A stretch of DNA of 64,000 nucleotides from the NCBI GenBank assembly GCA_030531085.1, contig JAUNOM010000006.1, forward strand, positions 32,398-96,397, in the 5' to 3' direction. Positions 53,719-60,808 of the stretch are shown one piece after another. How positions within the stretch are numbered: the stretch's first letter is position 1; every line of letters begins with the position of its first letter. Made by a program: the position numbers and the translations under genes. This stretch comes from Prevotellaceae bacterium (GTDB lineage Bacteria; Bacteroidota; Bacteroidia; Bacteroidales; Bacteroidaceae). Under the pieces are notes generated by a model that made no database searches, was not told the origin of the DNA, and worked only from the letters and a program-made list of their open reading frames with translations.

Positions 53719-55533
53719 ATGAAAGAAATAGCAGTAATGTTATTGAGCGCGTTCTTCACGCTCCCCATGCTCGCACAGAGCTGGGAGAGCGTGAAGAACA
53801 GTCATGAGTATTTGTGCGGAGAGGGCTGGGGTAACACCGTAGACGAGGCGGACAGGCAGGCCCTCGGCGCTCTGATAAGCAAGATTGCCGTCAATGTGTC
53901 ATCAAGCTCCAGTAGCAATGACAAGTCTACGGTGACTAACGGGGAACTCAATGAAGTGTCGCAGTTCTCCTCCTCTGTCAACACATACGCCCAGGCCACC
54001 CTTACCAACACAGAGCGCGTCATTATAAAGAATGAGCCAGATGCGCACGTGGGACGCTGGATAAAGCGCTCGGAGATAGAGAAGATATTCACATCACGCA
54101 TAGCCAAGGCGAAAGATCTCGTGTCGCTGGCGCAGAAGGCGGAGGCAAAGGGAAAGGCTGATGATGCTCTGCGTAACTATTACTGGTCCCTTACACTGCT
54201 GAAGTCTTTGCAGCGTCCTAACGATGTGACCTATACCGATGAGGAGGGGCAGAACCATCTGCTCATGACGTGGATACCGCAGAAGATGAATGAGGTGTTT
54301 GACAACCTTGAGGCAAAGGTGGTGGGGCGCGCCAATGATGATGTGGAGCTGTTCATAACATACAAGGGAAAACCCGTCAACAGTGTGGACTACACCTATT
54401 TCGACGGCCGCGGATGGAGCAACATCTACAGTGCCAAGGACGGGCGCGGTGTGCTTGAGCTGGCATCGGGCAACCAGAGTACCACATTCCAGATGAAGTA
54501 TGAGTTTGAGTACCGAGGACAGGCGCAGATAGACCGTGAGATAGAGTCCGTGCTCAGTGTCGTCAAGAGCACTCCTATGCGTAGCGCATACGTCAATCTC
54601 AACGCCTCCTCCGTCTGCAAGGCACCGGCGCAGAGTGTGGCAAGGGCAACTTTCTCGTCAACAAATGCCGCTGTCATGGCAGCCCCCGTGCAGGTCAGCG
54701 ACGGCAAGGCATACATGGGCATCATTGACAAGGTTGTCAAGGCCATACAGGCAAAGAACTACACCTCTGTAAGACCGTTGTTCACGGATGAGGGGTGGGG
54801 CATATACCAGAAGCTCATACAGTACGGCAACGCAAGGATGGTGGGCACACCAACGTGCCAGTTCTACAAATATGGCGACGGAGTCATGGGCAGGGGAGTG
54901 CAGATGGCATTCTCGTTCAAGACAGGAGTGCGTAAGTCTTTCGTCGAGGACGTGGTGTTCTCGTTTGACAACGCAAAGAAGATAAAGAACATCGCCTTCG
55001 GACTCGGCAATACGGCCGCTGACGACATACTGAACAAGGGAGTGTGGAGCGAGAACGCACGTATGGCGCTGATGAACTTCCTTGAGAATTACAAGACGGC
55101 CTACGGACTTAAGCGCCTTGACTACATACGCTCTGTCTTTGATGACGATGCTGTAATCATCGTAGGCAATGTGCTGCGTTCCGCCACAATGAATAAGAAT
55201 AAGGAGACGGGAGTTGCAACCATAAACAACAGCATTATAAAGAAGAACCGCTACACAAAGGACCAGTACCTTAACAACCTCAGCCGCTGCTTTGACAGTA
55301 ATGAATATATCAACATACGCTTTGCCAACAACGATGTGTTGAAGATGGCGCAGGGCGGCGAGCTGTATGCTATACGGATAGCGCAGGATTATTATTCCTC
55401 AACGTATGGCGACAAGGGCTATCTGTTCCTGATGGTAGACATCAACGACCCCGAGAAGCCTATAATTAAGGTACGCACGTGGCAGCCCGAGAAAGACCCC
55501 AACTTCGGACTCTACGGACCCGGAGATTTTTAA
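53719..55533 (+). CDS. Large secreted LPP20-family protein
   Basis: In 604 residues, a signal peptide (cut after PMLAQ) is followed by EYLCGEGWGNTVDEADRQALGALISKIAV. This is the Ala-rich LPP20-type start in which trace amines or metabolites are not known to bind. Residues ~130-185 are helical with DDALRNYYWSLTLLKSL (TPR-like), and ~210-280 is beta-rich. The last ~250 residues, with LKRLDYIRSVFDDDAVIIVGN, resemble an NTF2-like domain. It is joined to the upstream gene by a short gap. A role in the envelope is inferred from export and neighbours only. Confidence 0.8.
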   Translation: MKEIAVMLLSAFFTLPMLAQSWESVKNSHEYLCGEGWGNTVDEADRQALGALISKIAVNVSSSSSSNDKSTVTNGELNEVSQFSSSVNTYAQATLTNTERVIIKNEPDAHVGRWIKRSEIEKIFTSRIAKAKDLVSLAQKAEAKGKADDALRNYYWSLTLLKSLQRPNDVTYTDEEGQNHLLMTWIPQKMNEVFDNLEAKVVGRANDDVELFITYKGKPVNSVDYTYFDGRGWSNIYSAKDGRGVLELASGNQSTTFQMKYEFEYRGQAQIDREIESVLSVVKSTPMRSAYVNLNASSVCKAPAQSVARATFSSTNAAVMAAPVQVSDGKAYMGIIDKVVKAIQAKNYTSVRPLFTDEGWGIYQKLIQYGNARMVGTPTCQFYKYGDGVMGRGVQMAFSFKTGVRKSFVEDVVFSFDNAKKIKNIAFGLGNTAADDILNKGVWSENARMALMNFLENYKTAYGLKRLDYIRSVFDDDAVIIVGNVLRSATMNKNKETGVATINNSIIKKNRYTKDQYLNNLSRCFDSNEYINIRFANNDVLKMAQGGELYAIRIAQDYYSSTYGDKGYLFLMVDINDPEKPIIKVRTWQPEKDPNFGLYGPGDF

Positions 55534-55620
55534 ATTAATCCAGTCCTGTAACGGCGTTGTGCATAGGCACATAAATGCGTGTTCGATGAAATGACAACTA
55601 TGTTGATTTGTCAAGTAAAA

Positions 55621-55705
55621 CAAAAGCATAGAGATTACCTTGTAAAAGCTATCAGATTACACTGCAATATCTATCAAATTGCGGTGTAATCTGATAGCTT
55701 TTGCA
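55621..55705. repeat. Interspersed palindromic element A, copy 5
   Basis: 25-base inverted arms (AAAAGCTATCAGATTACACT at 55644-55663 onward to 55668, and 55678-55702, one mismatch) are preceded by AAAAGCATAGAGATTAC, which is also in copy 1. It ends 29 bases before the ATG of the first array paralogue, so it probably lies in that gene's leader. Confidence 0.85.
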
Positions 55706-55733
55706 ACCACGTTATATAGCATCATACGAAATA

Positions 55734-57104
55734 ATGAGAAAGATTCTGTTTACAATATGCCTTACGCTGTATTGCGCTTTCGTTAATGCGCAGTCCATGT
55801 CCGTGTCCTCCTTTACCCTTGACGAGTCAGACCTTACGGCGAACCTGCAGGGGACTACCGTGCTGGACCAGAACGGGGAGAAGTGCGCGCTGATAAAGAT
55901 TGTCACCACTGCCAAGGGATTGACTTTCGATGTTGGCGTGCTCGGCGTGCGCAAGGTGGACACAAGCCATTCCGGTGAGGTGTGGCTGTATGTGCCGTAC
56001 GGCGTGCGCAAGATGACAATCAATCATCAGCAGTATGGACAGATACGCGATTATGTTCTGCCCGAGAATGTGGAGAGGGCAAGGACGTATGTCATGAAGC
56101 TGAAAGTGGAGGACGGACCCAACAAAACACAGATGCTGACGGTGATGTACAAGCCGCAGAATGCTATCGTTGTTATAGACAATAAGATTGTGAGAGGCTC
56201 CAACGGAACGGTGACGGCAAAGTTGCCTGTAGGCTCTCATCAATATCAGATACTCGCAGACGGATATGATACGGAAGAGGGTGTGGTGAACATCAAACCG
56301 ACAAGTCCAAGCAAACTGATTATAGAACTGACGCGCACGGCTGGCTCTGTTGAGGTAGTGGCGCAGCCGCAACAGCAACAACAGCCGCAATTGGCTCAAC
56401 CAGAGGGCCTGTTGCCTATAACGGTTAACAACATCACCTTTAACATGGTGAAAGTTGAGGGCGGTACATTTGACATGGGAGCGACAGCGGAGCAGGGCAG
56501 CGATGCCACATCAATAGAAAAACCAGTACATCAGGTGACTCTTTCTCCATATTATATAGGTCAGACAGAGGTGACGCAGGCATTGTGGATGGAAGTGATG
56601 GGGGATAATCCGTCAAAATTCAAGGGAGATAATAATCCGGTTGAGAATATCAGTTGGAAAGATTGTCAGAAGTTTATAACTCAATTGAACCAGATGACGG
56701 GTAAGACGTTTCGTATGCTTACAGAGGCGGAATGGGAGTACGCAGCCCGTGGTGGTAATAAAAGCTGTGGGTACAAATACAGTGGTAGCAATAGTGTAAA
56801 TACTGTTGCGTGGCATGATAGTAACAGTGGCGGTACAACTCATGCTGTAGGTACAAAGGCTCCTAATGAACTTGGTATTTATGATATGAGCGGTAATGTA
56901 AGAGAGTGGTGCAACGATAGGTTTCGCAGATACAGTAGCAAGGCACAGACAAATCCTACTGGTGCTGCGAGTGTTATTGGCCGCATTATTCGTGGTGGTA
57001 GCTGGAATCATAAAGTTAAAGTTTGTAGAACTTCGCACCGCCACTATAGCTCTCCATTGTATCCTTACGATGACTTCGGTCTGCGCCTCGCCCTCTCCGA
57101 ATAA
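55734..57104 (+). CDS. Array paralogue 1: shared N-domain, PEGA-like segment, FGE-sulfatase/lectin-fold C-terminus
   Basis: In 456 residues, a signal peptide (cut after FVNAQ) leads into the shared N-domain (about 20-125: DLTANLQGTTVLDQNGEKC, FDVG, GEVWLYVPYGVRK). A PEGA-like beta repeat (about 135-205) and a Gln/Pro linker come next. The FGE-sulfatase fold covers about 225-456 (VKVEGGTFDMGATAEQG, YYIGQTEVTQALW, LTEAEWEYAARGGN, YDMSGNVREWCNDR, RGGSW, GLRLALSE). The active-site Cys pair of true formylglycine-generating enzymes is not visible, so it is probably a binding fold. The start is the ATG at 55734; the frame upstream runs into the palindrome. Confidence 0.88.
   Translation: MRKILFTICLTLYCAFVNAQSMSVSSFTLDESDLTANLQGTTVLDQNGEKCALIKIVTTAKGLTFDVGVLGVRKVDTSHSGEVWLYVPYGVRKMTINHQQYGQIRDYVLPENVERARTYVMKLKVEDGPNKTQMLTVMYKPQNAIVVIDNKIVRGSNGTVTAKLPVGSHQYQILADGYDTEEGVVNIKPTSPSKLIIELTRTAGSVEVVAQPQQQQQPQLAQPEGLLPITVNNITFNMVKVEGGTFDMGATAEQGSDATSIEKPVHQVTLSPYYIGQTEVTQALWMEVMGDNPSKFKGDNNPVENISWKDCQKFITQLNQMTGKTFRMLTEAEWEYAARGGNKSCGYKYSGSNSVNTVAWHDSNSGGTTHAVGTKAPNELGIYDMSGNVREWCNDRFRRYSSKAQTNPTGAASVIGRIIRGGSWNHKVKVCRTSHRHYSSPLYPYDDFGLRLALSE
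56979..57104 (+). other. Possible diverged DGR-type variable region, paralogue 1
   Basis: The C-terminal codons line up with those of paralogue 3 and share the conserved end (GGT/C CTG CGC CT- GCC CTC TCC GA-). Many variable positions are NNY codons (CAC, CAC, TAT, AGC, TAT, TAC, GAT, GAC, TTC). Several differences are not at A sites, so evidence is weaker than for 60569-60694. Confidence 0.4.
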
Positions 57105-57120
57105 CAAAAATACAATATAG

Positions 57121-58515
57121 ATGAAACGAATTCTACATATAATATTGATGATGTTCACGGCTGCGCTCCTTCATGCGCAGACAATGTCCGTGGCTTCCTT
57201 CGCCCTTGACGAGGCGGACCTTACGGCGAACCTGCAGGGGACTACCGTGCTGGACCAGAACGGAGGGAAGTGCGCGCTGATACGCATACAGACCACGCAG
57301 AAAGGGTTTACCTTTGACGTCGGCTCTCTTGGCGTGCAGAAGGTGGACGACAGCAAGGTCGGCGAGGTGTGGCTGTATGTTCCGGCCGGAGTGAAGCGGA
57401 TGGACATACGCCACCCACAGTTGGGAACGCTGTCCGGCTACGCATTCCCTGTGAACATCACTGCTGGCAGAACGTATGTGATGCAGCTCGTTGCGGGCAA
57501 CGTGCACACCATTGTGGAGCAGGATGACGGCAAGACATATTTCTCAATGACGGTTACCCCTGTCAATGCCGTTGTCATGGTGGATGATGTGTTGCAGACC
57601 CTTGACGCCAATGGCTCTCTGGTGATGCGCATGAACAGGGGTGAGCACAAATATAGCGTGCAGGCGCAGGGCTACACGGCAGACCGTGGCACGTTCACCT
57701 TAGGTATGCAGAAGGTTTCAAAGAATATAACCCTGCAGTCCGTCATGGCGCAGCTCACCCTCTCTTGTGCCACCCCCGGTGCGTCCCTCTACGTTAATGA
57801 TGTGCTGAAAGCATCTGGCTCATGGACGGGCGCGCTGACGGCAGGCGACTATCTGCTTGAGGCACGCAAGGAGGGCTATTACAGTCAGAAGCAATCTGTA
57901 ACGCTCACAGAGCGTGAGCAAAAGTCCGTGAAGCTCCCCGAACTGTTTGCGCGTACAGGTATGCTGGATGTAAACTACAAGCCTGTCGATTGCGATGTAT
58001 ATATAGATAATGTGAAGGTGGGCTCCAGTCCCGATGTCTTCAAGAACGTTCTTGTAGGCACGCATAAGGTGCAGTTGCGCAAGGAGGGCTATTCCGCAAA
58101 GACAGAGACCGTGACAATAACCGAAGGCAAAACTACTTCACTGGTTGGCAGCTTGGAGAAAGCTGCGCAGGGAGGGCAGACGTCACAATCAAACGATGGC
58201 AAGGTATATGATGTTGTGGAGCAGATGCCTTCATATCCCGGTGGTATGGGGACCTTGATGCAATTCCTGAATACCACAATTAAATATCCTGCTCTTGCGG
58301 AGGAAAGTGGAAAGCAGGGTAGGGTCCTCTGTACATTTATAGTAGAGTGTGATGGTTCTATAACAGATTTGAAAGTTACAAAGTCTGTTGATCCCTCTCT
58401 TGATAAGGAGGCGTGTCGTGTTATTAGTGCCATGCCACGATGGAATCCTGGAAAACAAGGAGGTAAGGCTGTTCGAGTGAGATACACACTGCCAATAACA
58501 TTCCGTCTTAAGTAA
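57121..58515 (+). CDS. Array paralogue 2: shared N-domain, PEGA repeats, TonB C-terminal domain
   Basis: In 464 residues, after the signal peptide (cut after LLHAQ) and the shared N-domain (about 20-115), come three beta repeats of PEGA type. These are about 135-205, 210-278 (ASLYVNDVLKASGSWTG) and 282-345 (CDVYIDNVKVGSSPDVFKNV). The last ~100 residues are a TonB C-terminal domain (VEQMPSYPGGMGTLMQFLNT, RVLCTFIVECDGSITDLKV, RYTLPITFRLK). There is no N-terminal TonB anchor, so it does not look like an energy transducer. It lies 16 bases after paralogue 1 and 16 bases before paralogue 3. Confidence 0.88.
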   Translation: MKRILHIILMMFTAALLHAQTMSVASFALDEADLTANLQGTTVLDQNGGKCALIRIQTTQKGFTFDVGSLGVQKVDDSKVGEVWLYVPAGVKRMDIRHPQLGTLSGYAFPVNITAGRTYVMQLVAGNVHTIVEQDDGKTYFSMTVTPVNAVVMVDDVLQTLDANGSLVMRMNRGEHKYSVQAQGYTADRGTFTLGMQKVSKNITLQSVMAQLTLSCATPGASLYVNDVLKASGSWTGALTAGDYLLEARKEGYYSQKQSVTLTEREQKSVKLPELFARTGMLDVNYKPVDCDVYIDNVKVGSSPDVFKNVLVGTHKVQLRKEGYSAKTETVTITEGKTTSLVGSLEKAAQGGQTSQSNDGKVYDVVEQMPSYPGGMGTLMQFLNTTIKYPALAEESGKQGRVLCTFIVECDGSITDLKVTKSVDPSLDKEACRVISAMPRWNPGKQGGKAVRVRYTLPITFRLK

Positions 58516-58531
58516 GTTAATAATTAGAACA

Positions 58532-60694
58532 ATGAGAAAGATACTTTTCGCAATATTCCTGACGCTGTGCTGTGCTTTCGTTAATGCGCAGTCCATATCC
58601 GTGGCTTCCTTCGCCCTTGACGAGGCGGACTTGACGGCGAACCTGCAGGGGACTACCGTGCTGGACCAGAACGGGGGCAAGTGCGCGCTGATACGCATAC
58701 AGACCACGCAGAAAGGGTTTACCTTTGACGTTGGCTCGCTTGGCGTGCAGAAGGTGGATGACAGCAAGGTCGGCGAGGTGTGGCTGTATGTCCCTGCCGG
58801 CGTTAAGAGGATGGACATACGCCATCCACAGTTGGGAACGCTGTCCGGATATTCCTTTCCCGTGAATATCAGTGGAGGACGCACATACAAGATGCAGCTC
58901 ACTACAGGAGAGGTGCAGACGATAGTGCGCAACAGCATAACGCAGCAGTACGTGCAGTTCAATGTAACGCCGCAGACTGCCATCGTGGAGTTTGACGGTG
59001 ACGTCCTCGATGTTGTCGAGGGCATGGCCATCAAGCGCAAGGCGTTCGGCACGTACAGCTATAACGTACAGGCGCCGCTTTACCATTCCAAGGGCGGCAG
59101 CGTGACGGTGAACAATCCCAACAGCAAGCACATAGTGAACGTGGCACTTGAACCGGCCTTCGGATACCTTGAGGTGCCCGATGGCGGAAGCGTGAAGAAT
59201 GCCAAGGTCTTTGTGAACAACGAGTACAAGGGCACCACGCCCTTCCGTTCGGACAGGATGGCGTCAGGCCAGTATCTTGTCAGGATTGTGCAGAACCTGT
59301 ACAGCCCCGTGCAGCAGGAGGTCACCATCTCCGACAACCGCACCACGAAGTTCACGCCAACCCTGTCCGCCGACTTCGCCACCGTCACGCTGCAGGTGGA
59401 CGGCAACGCCGAGATATGGGTCAATGACGAGCGGAAGGGCAGCGGCTCATGGACGGGCCAGCTTGTTTCCGGAGATTACCGCATAGAGTGCCGCCGGCGT
59501 GGGCACAGGACATCGGCCAAGGAACTTTCCGTCTCTCCGACCATGAACGGACAGACCATACGGCTGTCCGCGCCATCGCCCATCTACGGCACTCTTGATG
59601 TCTCCTCCACACCTGCCAATGCCGACATCTTCATAGACAACGAGAAGGTTGGAGTCACGCCGATGATAGTGCCGCAGTGTCTCGTGGGCCATCATGAGGT
59701 GAAGATTTCCAAGACGGGTCACAGCGACTTCATCAAGTCCATAGACCTTGCGGAGGGTGCGACGGAGGAAATCAGTGCCACCCTGCAGAGCGGACGCAAT
59801 TTGACGGTCACCACCGCCTCCGGTGCAGCAATCTTTATTGACGGAAAGAACGTCGGTATAACATCCTACAGCGGCAGCCTTGCGTATGGCACGCACACGC
59901 TGTATGCGGAGTTAGCCGGCAAGCGGACGGCTACCAAGACCATTGAAGTGCCAGTAGGCACAGACCCTCTTGCCGCTGTCACGCTGTCTTTCTTCGGTGA
60001 CCAGACTATCACCGTCGGTGATGTCTCCTTTACCATGGTGGCCGTTGAGGGAGGTACGTTCACCATGGGAGCGACTGCGGAGCAGGGTAGTGACGCAGGC
60101 TATGACGAGGAACCTACACATCGGGTTACCCTTTCATCTTATTATATAGGACAGACAGAAGTGACGCAAGCATTGTGGAAGGAGGTTATGGATAAGAAAC
60201 CGTCAAAATTCAAGGGAGACAACAATCCTATTGAACGGGTAAGTTGGGATGATTGTCAGACATTTATCCAGAAACTAAACCAGAGAACGGGCAAGAGGTT
60301 CCGTCTGCCGACAGAGGCAGAATGGGAGTACGCCGCCCGTGGCGGCAATAAAAGTCGTGGGTACAAATACAGCGGCAGCAATGATTTGAGTTCGGTGGCG
60401 TGGTATAATGAGAATAGTGATAGTAAGACTCATGCCGTAGGCACTAAGGCACCTAATGAACTTGGCATCTATGACATGAGCGGTAATGTTTGGGAATGGT
60501 GCAACGATTGGTATGGTGATTACAGCAGTAGCGCTCAGACCAATCCTGCCGGTGCTGCGAGTGGGTCTGGCCGCGTGTACCGTGGTGGTTGCTGGTACGG
60601 CAGTGCGAGGGGCTGCCGCTCTTCGAACCGTAACGGCGACACTCCGTCGGGCCGTGACAACTGCCTCGGCCTGCGCCTTGCCCTCTCCGAGTAA
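58532..60694 (+). CDS. Array paralogue 3: shared N-domain, multiple PEGA repeats, FGE-sulfatase/lectin-fold C-terminus with variable-region pattern
   Basis: At 720 residues this is the longest member. After the signal peptide (cut after FVNAQ) and shared N-domain (about 20-115) come four or five PEGA-like repeats (about 130-480; e.g. GYLEVPDGGSVKNAKVFVNNE, EIWVNDERKGSGSWTG, TPANADIFIDNEKVG, SGAAIFIDGKNVG). The FGE-sulfatase domain covers about 490-720 (VAVEGGTFTMGATAEQG, YYIGQTEVTQALW, LPTEAEWEYAARGGN, YDMSGNVWEWCNDWY, RGGCW, LGLRLALSE). The catalytic Cys pair of FGE is absent. The last ~42 codons show the A-site substitution pattern of a DGR target. Likely exposed on or beyond the envelope; the ligand is unknown. 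Confidence 0.9.
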   Translation: MRKILFAIFLTLCCAFVNAQSISVASFALDEADLTANLQGTTVLDQNGGKCALIRIQTTQKGFTFDVGSLGVQKVDDSKVGEVWLYVPAGVKRMDIRHPQLGTLSGYSFPVNISGGRTYKMQLTTGEVQTIVRNSITQQYVQFNVTPQTAIVEFDGDVLDVVEGMAIKRKAFGTYSYNVQAPLYHSKGGSVTVNNPNSKHIVNVALEPAFGYLEVPDGGSVKNAKVFVNNEYKGTTPFRSDRMASGQYLVRIVQNLYSPVQQEVTISDNRTTKFTPTLSADFATVTLQVDGNAEIWVNDERKGSGSWTGQLVSGDYRIECRRRGHRTSAKELSVSPTMNGQTIRLSAPSPIYGTLDVSSTPANADIFIDNEKVGVTPMIVPQCLVGHHEVKISKTGHSDFIKSIDLAEGATEEISATLQSGRNLTVTTASGAAIFIDGKNVGITSYSGSLAYGTHTLYAELAGKRTATKTIEVPVGTDPLAAVTLSFFGDQTITVGDVSFTMVAVEGGTFTMGATAEQGSDAGYDEEPTHRVTLSSYYIGQTEVTQALWKEVMDKKPSKFKGDNNPIERVSWDDCQTFIQKLNQRTGKRFRLPTEAEWEYAARGGNKSRGYKYSGSNDLSSVAWYNENSDSKTHAVGTKAPNELGIYDMSGNVWEWCNDWYGDYSSSAQTNPAGAASGSGRVYRGGCWYGSARGCRSSNRNGDTPSGRDNCLGLRLALSE
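60569..60694 (+). other. Candidate DGR variable region (VR)
   Basis: Codons TAC, TGC, TAC, GGC, AGT, GGC, AAC, AAC, GGC, GAC, GGC, GAC, AAC, TGC stand among A-poor constant codons (CGT GGT, TGG, GCG AGG, TGC CGC TCT TCG, CCG TCG, CTC GGC CTG CGC). Every one of these 14 can be derived from AAC, AAT or AGC by changing only A. It is placed at the end of an FGE/C-type-lectin fold, the classic DGR target site. No template repeat or reverse transcriptase is in the window. Confidence 0.65.
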
Positions 60695-60808
60695 CAAATC
60701 TCAGACGCTTTCCGGCTGCTGTTGATTCCTAAAAAAGAAAAGAGTATGTTGCGGAGAGAATAAAAGTAATGACACAAATACGAAAATATAAAAAATAACG
60801 AATGATAT

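Noticed and set aside
60695-60808. Short gap between paralogues 3 and 4 checked for a terminator or accessory gene
   Set aside because: No hairpin with T-run, promoter box or reading frame was found.
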